Part shown: positions 17,513 to 25,022 of the stretch, in pieces
Layout: the number at the start of each line of letters is the position of its first letter
Position numbering within the stretch: position 1 is the stretch's first letter
Assembly (NCBI RefSeq): GCF_002086815.1
Contig: NZ_MVID01000017.1
Location: forward strand, 60,075 to 124,074
DNA length: 64,000 nt
Source of the DNA: Mycolicibacterium parafortuitum
GTDB taxonomy: Bacteria > Actinomycetota > Actinomycetes > Mycobacteriales > Mycobacteriaceae
Direction: 5' to 3'
Notes under the pieces: model-generated
Seen by the model: the letters and a program-made list of their open reading frames with translations, nothing else
The model's database searches: none
Told to the model about the DNA's origin: nothing
Program-made: the position numbers and the translations under genes

Positions 17513-18163
17513 ATGACCGTGGACCCGGCACCGGCCACCCGGCGGCGCACACCGCGTCAGCAGCGATCGCGAGAAATGGTGGAGCGCATTCTCGATGCGG
17601 GACAACAGGTGCTGATCACGCACGGCTACGACGGCGCCTCGACCAACCGCATCGCCGAAACCGCGGGAATCAGCCCCGGGTCGCTCTACCAGTACTTTCC
17701 GAACAAGGACGCCATCGCCGGCGCCGTCATCGACCGCTACAGCGACCAGTTGGCCGCACAGGTCGCCGCCAACGTCACCGAACGACTGACCCAGCCGGCA
17801 CCCGACTACGTCCGCGAGTCGATCGCGGCGCTGCTGGACGCGCTCGACGTCCACCCCGAATTCCTGCGCGCGGTGATGGAACAGACGCCGAGACTGGGCG
17901 GCGCAGGCAAGCTGCTCGCGTTCGAACAACGCATCGGCGAGTTGACGCTGGCCTACCTGACCATCAACAACAAACAGGTCCGCGAGGACGCACCGCTGCA
18001 CACCGCTTCGTGGATGCTGGTACGCATGGTCGAACACCTCTGTGTCCGCTACATCCTCGACCGTCCACCCATTCCCCGTGAACGCTTCCTCGACGAGATC
18101 ACCCTGATGTCTCTGAACTACCTGCGGCCGTGGGCGACGCCGCCGCACGACTGTTTCGCGTAG
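17513..18163 (+). CDS. TetR-family transcriptional regulator
   Basis: 216 residues. The DNA-binding domain spans about residues 15-62 and contains STNRIAETAGISPGSLYQYFPNKDA. The C-terminal domain resembles the TetR_C group with AHTASWMLVRMVEHL-like helices. The ATG at 17513 is chosen because homologous TetR proteins begin just before the helix-turn-helix; the open frame to 17282 lies in the divergent gene. A 14-codon frame (17472-17516) ends on this start (ATGA). It likely represses itself and the divergent DUF2236 gene. Confidence 0.85.
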   Translation: MTVDPAPATRRRTPRQQRSREMVERILDAGQQVLITHGYDGASTNRIAETAGISPGSLYQYFPNKDAIAGAVIDRYSDQLAAQVAANVTERLTQPAPDYVRESIAALLDALDVHPEFLRAVMEQTPRLGGAGKLLAFEQRIGELTLAYLTINNKQVREDAPLHTASWMLVRMVEHLCVRYILDRPPIPRERFLDEITLMSLNYLRPWATPPHDCFA

Positions 18164-18167
18164 CGCC

Positions 18168-18461
18168 ATGGCCGACGACGAATCCGACGGCGGGCGATTC
18201 CGATTCCTGCGCGCCTACCGGCGCGGCGGCGGCGCCGCGTCGCTTGCCGACCGCGCACTGCTCGTCGCGTTGGGCTACACCGCGCTCGGCGCGGTCTATC
18301 TCGGTTTCAACGTCCCCGTGCTGGATCGTCTCGAGTCGTTGTTCAGCGCCCAGTTCACGGTATTCGCCGATCTGATCGCGATCGCGGCAGCCGTCGTGCT
18401 GTGGCCGCTGCTGCTGATCACCGCGTGGGCGTGCGGCACGGCCGGTTGCGGCGTGCTGTAG
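18168..18461 (+). CDS. Small membrane protein, unknown
   Basis: 97 residues, starting four bases after the TetR stop, so co-transcribed with it. A hydrophilic N terminus (MADDESDGGRFRF) is followed by two membrane helices (about residues 28-48 and 64-88) and a C-terminal GTAGCGVL with two Cys. I do not recognise the family. Codon use is normal for the window and no motif suggests a function. Confidence 0.6.
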   Translation: MADDESDGGRFRFLRAYRRGGGAASLADRALLVALGYTALGAVYLGFNVPVLDRLESLFSAQFTVFADLIAIAAAVVLWPLLLITAWACGTAGCGVL

Positions 18462-18499
18462 ACGCGCGCCCGGCACCAATTCCCGAACCTTTCGCTGAA

Positions 18500-18517
18500 A
18501 CTGGAACACGTTCTAGT
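18500..18517 (+). promoter_or_regulatory. KstR-type operator upstream of fadD8-like gene
   Basis: ACTGGAACACGTTCTAGT is a near-palindrome that fits the KstR consensus TnnAACnnGTTnnA exactly. KstR represses cholesterol catabolism genes in mycobacteria. The site ends eight bases before the start codon at 18526 and overlaps a TAGTCT that could serve as the -10, so binding would block transcription. Confidence 0.55.
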
Positions 18518-18525
18518 CTGTAGTC

Positions 18526-20334
18526 ATGACCGCAACCGATGACTCCTCGCGCGAGCGCTCGTCAGGAACCGATGGCTCCTCGCGCGAGCGCTCGTCAGGA
18601 ACCGATGGCTCCTCGCGCGAGCGCTCGTCAGGAACCGATGGCTCCTCGCGCGAGCGCTCGTCAGGAACCGATGGCTCCTCGCGCGAGCGCTCGTCAGGAA
18701 CCGATGGCTCCTCGCGCGAGCGCTCGTCAGACCCGCAGCTCCGCCCCTTCCTTCACTCCGGCCACCTCACCGTCGGCGCGCTGAAGCGCCACAAGGACAA
18801 GCCGGTGCTGTTCCTCGGCGACACCACGCTGACCGGCGGTGAGCTCGCCGACCGGATCAGCCAGTACATCCAGGCGTTCGAAGCGCTCGGCGCCGGGACC
18901 GGCGCGGCCGTCGGCCTGCTGTCGCTGAACCGGCCCGAGGTGCTGATGATCATCGGCGCCGGGCAGACGCAGGGCTACCGCCGCACCGCTCTACACCCAC
19001 TCGGCTCACTCGATGATCACGCCTACGTGCTCTCCGACGCCGAGGTCACGTCGCTGATCATCGACCCGCAGCCGATGTTCGTCGAGCGGGCGCTGGGCCT
19101 GGTGGAGAAGGTGCCGTCGCTCAAGCAGGTGCTCACGATCGGGCCGGTGCCGTCCGAGCTTGCGGCCGCGGGCGTCACGGCGGTGGACCTGACCGCCGAG
19201 GCGGCGAAGTACCCGGCCAAGCCGCTGGCCGCCGCGGACCTGCCGCCCGATCACATCGGCGGCCTGACCTACACCGGCGGCACCACAGGTAAGCCGAAGG
19301 GCGTCATCGGCACCACGCAGTCGATCACCACGATGACGACCGTGCAGCTCGCCGAGTGGGAATGGCCGGAGAACCCGCGCTTTTTGATGTGCACGCCGCT
19401 GTCGCACGCCGGCGCCGCGTTCTTCACGCCCGTCATCGTCAAGGGCGGTGAGCTGATCGTGCTGACCAAGTTCGATCCGGCCGAGGTGCTGCGCGTGATC
19501 GAGGAGCAGAAGATCACCGCGACGATGCTGGTGCCCTCGATGATCTACGCGCTGATGGACCACCCCGACTCGCACACCCGCGACCTGTCCTCGCTGGAGA
19601 CCGTGTACTACGGCGCCTCGGCGATGAACCCGGTGCGCCTGGCGGAGGCGATCCGGCGGTTCGGGCCGATCTTCGCGCAGTACTACGGCCAGTCCGAGGC
19701 GCCGATGGTCATCACGTACCTGTCCAAGAAGGAGCACGACGACAAGCGTCTGACCTCATGCGGTCGGCCGACGCTGTTCGCGAAGGTGGCGCTGCTCGGC
19801 GAGGACGGCACGCCCGTCCCCCAAGGTGAGGTCGGCGAGATCTGTGTGTCGGGTCCGCTGCTGTCGGGCGGCTACTGGAATCTGCCGGAGGCGACGGCCG
19901 AAACGTTCCGCGACGGCTGGATGCACACCGGCGATCTGGCCCGCGAGGACGAGGACGGTTTCTACTTCATCGTCGACCGCACCAAGGACATGATCGTCAC
20001 CGGTGGATTCAACGTCTTCCCGCGTGAGGTGGAAGACGTTGTGGCCGAACATCCGTCGATCGCGCAGGTGTGCGTGATCGGCACGCCCGACGAGAAGTGG
20101 GGCGAGGCGGTGACCGCGGTGGTGGTGCTGCGTCCCGACGCGGATTCGGGCGCCGCGGCCGTCGAGACCATGATCGCCGAGATCCAGGCGTCGGTGAAGG
20201 AACGCAAGGGTTCGGTGCACGTCCCCAAGCAGGTCGTGGTCACCGACTCGGTGCCGATCACCGCGCTGGGTAAGCCGGACAAGAAGGCCGTGCGGAAGCA
20301 GTTCTGGGACGGCGCGGAGCGTTCAGTCGGCTGA
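18526..20334 (+). CDS. fadD8: Acyl-CoA ligase, FadD8-like, with repeat-expanded N terminus
   Basis: 602 residues. Residues 7-68 are five and a half copies of SSRERSSGTDG, encoded by the minisatellite at 18544-18729; the enzyme proper begins near residue 69. The P-loop YTGGTTGKPKG (249-259) has Gly in place of the usual first Ser. QYYGQSE, GWMHTGDLA and the C-terminal GKPDKKAVRK (with the catalytic Lys) are present. It resembles M. tuberculosis FadD8 (Rv0551c), and the downstream order with menB and menE supports that by synteny recalled from memory. A KstR-type operator in front suggests a role in steroid or cholesterol breakdown. No ATG or GTG start lies between the repeat and the domain, so the repeat is probably translated. 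Confidence 0.82.
   Translation: MTATDDSSRERSSGTDGSSRERSSGTDGSSRERSSGTDGSSRERSSGTDGSSRERSSGTDGSSRERSSDPQLRPFLHSGHLTVGALKRHKDKPVLFLGDTTLTGGELADRISQYIQAFEALGAGTGAAVGLLSLNRPEVLMIIGAGQTQGYRRTALHPLGSLDDHAYVLSDAEVTSLIIDPQPMFVERALGLVEKVPSLKQVLTIGPVPSELAAAGVTAVDLTAEAAKYPAKPLAAADLPPDHIGGLTYTGGTTGKPKGVIGTTQSITTMTTVQLAEWEWPENPRFLMCTPLSHAGAAFFTPVIVKGGELIVLTKFDPAEVLRVIEEQKITATMLVPSMIYALMDHPDSHTRDLSSLETVYYGASAMNPVRLAEAIRRFGPIFAQYYGQSEAPMVITYLSKKEHDDKRLTSCGRPTLFAKVALLGEDGTPVPQGEVGEICVSGPLLSGGYWNLPEATAETFRDGWMHTGDLAREDEDGFYFIVDRTKDMIVTGGFNVFPREVEDVVAEHPSIAQVCVIGTPDEKWGEAVTAVVVLRPDADSGAAAVETMIAEIQASVKERKGSVHVPKQVVVTDSVPITALGKPDKKAVRKQFWDGAERSVG
18544..18729 (+). repeat. 33-bp tandem minisatellite inside fadD8-like gene
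   Basis: Nearly identical 33-base units repeat 5.6 times. Each contains CGCGCGAGCGCTCG, made of two overlapping palindromes. The unit length is a multiple of three, so copy number can change without a frameshift. The units look virtually identical, which points to recent expansion. Confidence 0.95.
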
Positions 20335-20349
20335 GCCGACAGGGCGCGT

Positions 20350-20410
20350 GCCGAGTGCACGCTTTCTGACCGATCTACTCGGTGGACGCGTCAGAAAGCG
20401 TGCGTTCGGC
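20350..20410. terminator. Hairpin between convergent genes, 21-bp arms
   Basis: Arms 20350-20370 and 20390-20410 pair over 21 bases with two G-U pairs, around a 19-base loop. The hairpin lies between the convergent fadD8-like and GntR genes and is a likely bidirectional terminator. It shares the stem core GCACGCTTTCTGAC with 475-539. Confidence 0.6.
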
Positions 20411-20427
20411 GCTGCGTGATCGTCGGG

Positions 20428-21096
20428 TCAGCAGGCGCCGATGCCGGCGAGGATCCGGTCGAGCAGTTCGCCGGCCATCCGGGCGGCTTCGTCGACGTCG
20501 CCGTCGGCGATCCGGTCCAGCAGCACGCCGTGGTCGACCATCTCCACCGGGACGTGACGTGCGGTCGCGACGCTGGCGGTGACGGTCTCGATCAGCCCGC
20601 GGTAGAGCTCGGTCAGGATCTTGTTGCCTGACGTGCGCACCACGGCCAGGTGGAACTCGGCGTCCGCGCGGGCGAACGCCTCGGTGTCGTCACCGTCCGC
20701 GCACGCGTCGCTGCGTGCCAGCAGGGTCCGCAGTTCCGCGATGTCGTCGGGCGTGCGGTTCGCGGCCGCGAGGCGGGCGCCCTCCACTTCGAGCGCGCGA
20801 CGGACCTGAAGCACCTCACGCAGTTCCGCGCCGCAGAGCCGGCGCAACGCCCCGGACACCTCGCTCGTCGCGCGCACGTAGGTGCCGTCGCCCTGCCGGA
20901 CCTCCAGGATCCCGGCGTGGGCGAGGGCCCGGACCGCCTCACGAACGGTGTTGCGGCCGACGCCGAGAGATTCGACGAGCACCGTCTCATTGGGTATCCG
21001 CTGCCCTAACGCCCATTCACCGGTGGCGACGGCGTGCCTGAGCTGCTCGATCACCTGCTCGACCAGGCCGGTGCGGCGTGCTGTGCTCAGCGGCAC
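20428..21096 (-). CDS. GntR-family regulator, FadR (FCD) subfamily
   Basis: 222 residues. A winged helix-turn-helix (about residues 10-75) contains PNETVLVESLGVGRNTVREAVRALAHAGILEVRQGDGTYV, read in two parts, and is followed by an FCD all-helical effector domain (about 90-215). FCD domains bind small carboxylic acids through metal-bound His residues (FHLAVV, MVDHGVLL). It is divergent from the CynX-like transporter with 47 bases between, so it probably regulates that gene. The effector is unknown. Confidence 0.87.
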   Translation of the reverse strand: MPLSTARRTGLVEQVIEQLRHAVATGEWALGQRIPNETVLVESLGVGRNTVREAVRALAHAGILEVRQGDGTYVRATSEVSGALRRLCGAELREVLQVRRALEVEGARLAAANRTPDDIAELRTLLARSDACADGDDTEAFARADAEFHLAVVRTSGNKILTELYRGLIETVTASVATARHVPVEMVDHGVLLDRIADGDVDEAARMAGELLDRILAGIGAC

Positions 21097-21109
21097 ACAA
21101 AACCCCTTT

Positions 21110-21126
21110 CATCCAATCATGGGATG
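21110..21126. promoter_or_regulatory. Candidate GntR operator
   Basis: CATCC and GGATG form an inverted repeat around seven bases, midway between the divergent GntR and transporter genes. The position suits a shared operator, but the sequence is not a textbook FadR site. Confidence 0.3.
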
Positions 21127-21143
21127 TATGGCACCGTAGCAAG

Positions 21144-22367
21144 ATGCGCACCCCACGGCAGGACATCCGCGAGCCGAGGATCGGGGACACCGCCCCGGCC
21201 CCGAACCGCGGGACCGCCGGCGTCCTGCTCGCGGTCGCGGTGGTGCTGACGGCACTGAACCTGCGCCCGGCGGTCACCAGCATCGCGACCGTGCTGGGCG
21301 ACATCCGCACCGAGATGTCGACGTCGGCGACCTGGGCCGGCCTGTTGACGACGGTGCCCGCGCTCTGTTTCGCCGCGGCCGGACTGGCGGCGCCGTGGAT
21401 CGCGAGCCGCATCGGTCTCGGCCGGACGATCTCGGTGTCGATGGTGGCGCTCACCGCGGGCCTGGCGCTGCGCGTCGCCGGCGGGCCCCAACTGGTCATC
21501 GGCGCCACCCTGATCGCGTGCGCGGGAATCGCATTGGCCAACGTGCTGATCCCGGTCGTGATCAAGGGCTCGTTCCCGGCCCGCATCGGCCTGATGACCG
21601 GCATCTACACCGCCGCGCTGCAGGGCGGCGGGGCGCTCGGCTCGGCGCTGACCCCCGGGCTGCTGGACCCGCTCGGTGGCTGGCGTGAGGCGCTCGCGAT
21701 CTGGGCGCTGGTGTCCTTCCTGGCTCTGGCGCTGTGGATCCCGGCCAGCCGCAGCCATCGTGGGGCGTGGGCCGCGCACACCCGGCGCACCGCGGGTCGG
21801 CGGTCGCTGCTGCGTAGCCCGCTGGCCTGGACGGTCACCCTGTTCTTCGGCACCCAGTCGTTCATGGCGTACATCGCGATGGGCTGGCTGCCCGAGGTGT
21901 TCATCGACAACGGCATCGACAAGGTGCACGCGGGCCTGCTGGTGGGGCTGATGTCGCTGGTCGGGGTTCCGCTGTCGCTGTTCATCGCGCCGATGGCGGC
22001 GCGTAGGCCCAGCCAGAGCGGCTGGATTCTCGCCGTCGGGCTGTTCGGGGTCGCCGGCACGATCGGCATGATGGTCGCCCCTGCCGCGCAGCCGCTGTTG
22101 TGGAGCGTGCTGATCGGAATCGGGATGAGTGCGTTCTCGATGGCGTTGGCGGTATTGGGACTTCGCGCCCGCACCCCGGAGGACACCGGGCAACTGTCCG
22201 GGATGGCGCAAGGGCTGGGATATCTGTTCGCGGGCACCGGGCCGTTCCTGTTCGGACTGCTGCACGACGTGTCCCACGGCTGGACGGTGCCGTGGATCAT
22301 GTACCTGGGCGTGTACGTCGTGCAGATCGTCGCCGGTGTGCTGGCCGGACGCGCCCGCTACGTGTGA
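21144..22367 (+). CDS. MFS transporter, CynX/NimT type
   Basis: 407 residues with about twelve membrane helices. The opening LTALNLRPAVTSIATVLGDI and the GLLTTVPALCFAAAGLAAP stretch are the signature of the cyanate/nitroimidazole (CynX/NimT/YycB) branch. The ATG at 21144 is used because the family helix 1 starts about 25 residues later; the frame open to 21078 runs into the divergent regulator. It is likely controlled by the FadR-type regulator. The substrate is unknown; members move cyanate or 2-nitroimidazole, but many are uncharacterised. Confidence 0.82.
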   Translation: MRTPRQDIREPRIGDTAPAPNRGTAGVLLAVAVVLTALNLRPAVTSIATVLGDIRTEMSTSATWAGLLTTVPALCFAAAGLAAPWIASRIGLGRTISVSMVALTAGLALRVAGGPQLVIGATLIACAGIALANVLIPVVIKGSFPARIGLMTGIYTAALQGGGALGSALTPGLLDPLGGWREALAIWALVSFLALALWIPASRSHRGAWAAHTRRTAGRRSLLRSPLAWTVTLFFGTQSFMAYIAMGWLPEVFIDNGIDKVHAGLLVGLMSLVGVPLSLFIAPMAARRPSQSGWILAVGLFGVAGTIGMMVAPAAQPLLWSVLIGIGMSAFSMALAVLGLRARTPEDTGQLSGMAQGLGYLFAGTGPFLFGLLHDVSHGWTVPWIMYLGVYVVQIVAGVLAGRARYV

Positions 22368-22368
22368 C

Positions 22369-22380
22369 GCCCGGCCGGGC
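22369..22380. other. 12-base perfect palindrome after transporter
   Basis: GCCCGGCCGGGC lies one base after the transporter stop and 11 bases before the next start. It could be a short terminator or operator. It has no loop, so hairpin formation would cost central pairs. Confidence 0.25.
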
Positions 22381-22391
22381 AGAATCACCGC

Positions 22392-23642
22392 ATGCGTACG
22401 TGCCCCGGTGATCACCTCGGCCTCGACTTCCCGGCCGACGCCGCGACACTCGCCGACGCCGGCCCGCAATTCCTGACCGAAGCCTTCCGGCGCTCCGGCG
22501 TGCTCGGCGCTGACGACGCGGTCGCCGCTGTCGACGAGCTTCGCGAATTCCGCGGCGGCAGCACCGGACGCAAGGCGCTGCTGTCGGTGTCCTACCGCAC
22601 CCCGGGCGGGCAGCCGGGTGAGCTGTTCGTGAAGTTCTCCCGCGACTTCGACGATCCGGCACGGGATCTGAGCCGCACCCAGATGGCGCTCGAGGTCCGG
22701 TTCGCGCTACTGACGCGCGATCCCGGATTCCCGATCGCGGTGCCGCGCTGCCTCTACGCCGACTACCACACCGCGTCGGGCAGCGGGATCCTGATCACCG
22801 AGCGGATCCCGTTCGGACGCAATGGGATCGAACGGCAGTACGACAAATGCGCCGATCACGAGATGCCGGACGCGCTGGAGCACTACCTGGCGTTGTTCAG
22901 CGCGCTGGGCCGGCTTGCGGGCACCGAGAAAGCCGGCAGGATCGGTGCCGAAGCGGATTTCGGTGTGGACATCAGGACGCTGTCGGTCGGTGAGCGCGCA
23001 CCGTACACCGCCGACCAGCTGAGCCGGCGTGTCGACCTGCTGGCCGAGCTCGCGGTGCGGCAGCCCGCACTGCTGCCGGCGAATCTCGTTACCCCGGAGT
23101 TCATCTCACGGCTGCGCGACGATGTGGCCGTCATACCCGGCCGGGTCGACGCATTGTGGGGTCGCCTCGGCGCCGACCCGGATCACATCGCGCTGTGTCA
23201 CTGGAACGCGAACGTCGACAACGCGTGGTTCTGGCGCGACGGCGACCGGCTGCGGTGCGGCCTGCTGGACTGGGGATGCGTCGGACGGATGAACCTCGCG
23301 ATGGCGCTCTGGGGTGCGTTGTGCAGCGCGGAGACCTCGATGTGGGATGCGCACTTCGACACTCTCCTCCAGCATTTCGCCGGCGAGTATGCCGCCGCGG
23401 GCGGGCCGGAGCTCGACATCGCCGCGCTGCGCGACCACCTGCTCGCCTACGTCGCGATCATGGGCACGGCGTGGCTGCTCGACGTACCGGGCTATCTGCT
23501 GAAGCTGCTGCCCGAGCCCGTCGCCGACCGGTTCGATCCGCGCATCGCCGGCAGCGAGCAGGCTCGCAGCCGGTTGCTGATGATGACGAACTTCCTGAAC
23601 CTGTGGCAGCGGTCGGATACCGCGCGCGTGCTGACTCGGTGA
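22392..23642 (+). CDS. Phosphotransferase-fold (APH/CHK-like) protein, altered catalytic loop
   Basis: 416 residues with an aminoglycoside-phosphotransferase / choline-kinase-like layout. ELFVKFS (Lys81) fits the ATP-anchoring Lys, GILITERI (about 132-139) the hinge, and LLDWGCVGRMNLAM (291-304, Asp293) the metal-binding Asp. The catalytic loop reads HWNANVDN (270-277), where the usual HGDxxxxN would place Asp at residue 272; here it is Asn. It is 24 bases downstream of the transporter and may be in its transcript. It may be a pseudo-kinase or use another base; the substrate is unknown. Confidence 0.6.
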   Translation: MRTCPGDHLGLDFPADAATLADAGPQFLTEAFRRSGVLGADDAVAAVDELREFRGGSTGRKALLSVSYRTPGGQPGELFVKFSRDFDDPARDLSRTQMALEVRFALLTRDPGFPIAVPRCLYADYHTASGSGILITERIPFGRNGIERQYDKCADHEMPDALEHYLALFSALGRLAGTEKAGRIGAEADFGVDIRTLSVGERAPYTADQLSRRVDLLAELAVRQPALLPANLVTPEFISRLRDDVAVIPGRVDALWGRLGADPDHIALCHWNANVDNAWFWRDGDRLRCGLLDWGCVGRMNLAMALWGALCSAETSMWDAHFDTLLQHFAGEYAAAGGPELDIAALRDHLLAYVAIMGTAWLLDVPGYLLKLLPEPVADRFDPRIAGSEQARSRLLMMTNFLNLWQRSDTARVLTR

Positions 23643-23649
23643 CGACGGA

Positions 23650-24273
23650 TCAGGCGCCGGGGACGTGGGTGCGGGCCGCCACCGAGGCGCCGCCGGCGGT
23701 GTCGTACACGTCGATCGCCACGTCGCCGTCGCGGTAGCCGGCGAGCTGGTGCAGACCCTCGGTGGCGCCGATGATGTCGTTGGCGTGGTCACCGGTCATC
23801 GGATATTCGGCGACGGGATGGCGCCAATGTGCGGCCACCACCGTCGTGTTCGGGGCCAGCCGCGGCACCTCGCGATCCAGCACCTCGCGCAGCGTCGCCG
23901 GCTGCAGGTAGTAGCACACCTCGGAGAGCACGACGAGGTCGAAAGGTTGCGCGGGCCAGGGCTGGTCGAGCGAGCCGTGCAGCAGTGTCGCCCGCTGCCG
24001 CAGCCCACGCGCGTGGAGGCGCTGAGCCGCACGATCCAGCGCCGCGACGCTGACGTCGGCGCTGACCACGTGATCGCAGCGCGCCAGCAGCGCCTCGGTG
24101 AGCACCCCGATCGAGCAGCCGGGTTCGAACGCGAGCCGATAGCGCGCATACGGCAGCAGTGCGGTGGTGATCGCGTACTTGCGCTGTTCGTACCAGCGGG
24201 ATTCCAGCTGCCAGGGATCGGCCGCCTGGGCGTACATGCGGTCGAAGAAGCTGTCGGGAAGCCGGCCGTTCAG
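23650..24273 (-). CDS. NodS-like SAM-dependent methyltransferase, probable CTG start
   Basis: 207 residues. The class I methyltransferase motif I is FEPGCSIGVLTE (about 49-60); SADVSVAALDRA is motif post-I and FDLVVLSEVCYYL is motif II. The conserved start NGRLPDSFFDRMYA is in frame only if translation begins at CTG 24271-24273, whose last bases form CTGA with the stop of the PIG-L gene. GAGGTGAT, a perfect match to the 16S 3' end, lies six bases before it. The first in-frame ATG (24237) would delete conserved residues. NodS-type enzymes N-methylate amino sugars. It is the last gene of the four-gene operon 23650-26673; similar pairs exist fused as PIG-L/methyltransferase proteins. Confidence 0.78.
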   Translation of the reverse strand: MNGRLPDSFFDRMYAQAADPWQLESRWYEQRKYAITTALLPYARYRLAFEPGCSIGVLTEALLARCDHVVSADVSVAALDRAAQRLHARGLRQRATLLHGSLDQPWPAQPFDLVVLSEVCYYLQPATLREVLDREVPRLAPNTTVVAAHWRHPVAEYPMTGDHANDIIGATEGLHQLAGYRDGDVAIDVYDTAGGASVAARTHVPGA

Positions 24274-25022
24274 CGGAAGATCACCTCGCCGACGCTCAGC
24301 AGGCGGGGCAGGAAGTACGCGGGCAGTACCGGTTCGCCGCCGGGTTCGGGTGGGGTGAACTGGCTGCGAAAGTGAGCTGCCGCGGCGGTCTTTCGCGTGA
24401 TGGCCGCCGATGTGGCCGGCACCGCGAAGGCCCGCGACCACGGCACGGCGCCATCCCCCGGGCTCGCCCAGTGCCACATCCACACCGGGTACTCCACCAG
24501 CACCGCACCGGTGACGTCCGCGGCGTGGGCGGCGGCCCTGCCGACGGCCTCGTGGTCGGGATGTCCGTCACCGCGCCAGGTGGCCGCGCACCATGTGCCC
24601 GCCGGCCGGCCTGCCAGGATCTCGACGAGCACGTCGGTGAGGTGCCGCTCGTGCTGTGCGATCTCCCCGTCCGGCAGGCCGAGGCTGATCGGGGTCGAGA
24701 CCCCGAGCTCGTCTGCCGCCGCGTGCAACTCGGCCCGGCGGGTCTGTTCCAGCGTGTGGCGCTGTCGCGGTGTCGCGTCCGGGAACGCGGCACCGCCGTC
24801 ACTGGCCGACACCACCTGCACCCGCACCCCGGCGTCGGCCAGCATCGTCATCGCGACACCGAAACCCAGGGTCTCGTCATCGGGGTGCGCACCGACCACG
24901 ACGAGGTCCGGGCAGGTCGACAGTTCCAGCGCCGGGAGGTCGAGTCCCGCAGCAGCCCAGACGGTTTCAGGTGTGCCGCCGTCCCGCAGCGGCGCCGCGG
25001 CCAGTCGTCCGGAGTTGCTCAC
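24270..25022 (-). CDS. PIG-L (LmbE-like) deacetylase
   Basis: 250 residues of the zinc-dependent GlcNAc-deacetylase family. The metal motif AHPDDE is at residues 45-50 and the second site GHPDHEAV at about 153-160. Family members (MshB, PIG-L, LmbE) remove acetyl groups from N-acetylglucosamine conjugates. It is not MshB, whose signature context differs. Its start overlaps the ACAD-like stop (ATGA, 25019-25022) and its stop overlaps the methyltransferase start. In context it would free an amino group that the methyltransferase could then methylate (inference). Confidence 0.85.
   Translation of the reverse strand: MSNSGRLAAAPLRDGGTPETVWAAAGLDLPALELSTCPDLVVVGAHPDDETLGFGVAMTMLADAGVRVQVVSASDGGAAFPDATPRQRHTLEQTRRAELHAAADELGVSTPISLGLPDGEIAQHERHLTDVLVEILAGRPAGTWCAATWRGDGHPDHEAVGRAAAHAADVTGAVLVEYPVWMWHWASPGDGAVPWSRAFAVPATSAAITRKTAAAAHFRSQFTPPEPGGEPVLPAYFLPRLLSVGEVIFR

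Noticed and set aside
18544..18729. CRISPR array
   Set aside because: Units are contiguous with no unique spacers and lie in a coding frame; no cas genes are present.
18539..18784. 81-codon frame with PRASARQEPMA repeats
   Set aside because: Second reading frame of the minisatellite; it ends soon after the array and matches no family.
22297..22662. Minus-strand frames over the transporter and phosphotransferase
   Set aside because: Arg-rich shadow frames with no ribosome site or similarity.
24270..24273. Sequencing error converting an ATG to CTG at the methyltransferase start
   Set aside because: Cannot be excluded, but the exact four-base overlap and eight-base ribosome site fit a working start, so it is reported as CTG.
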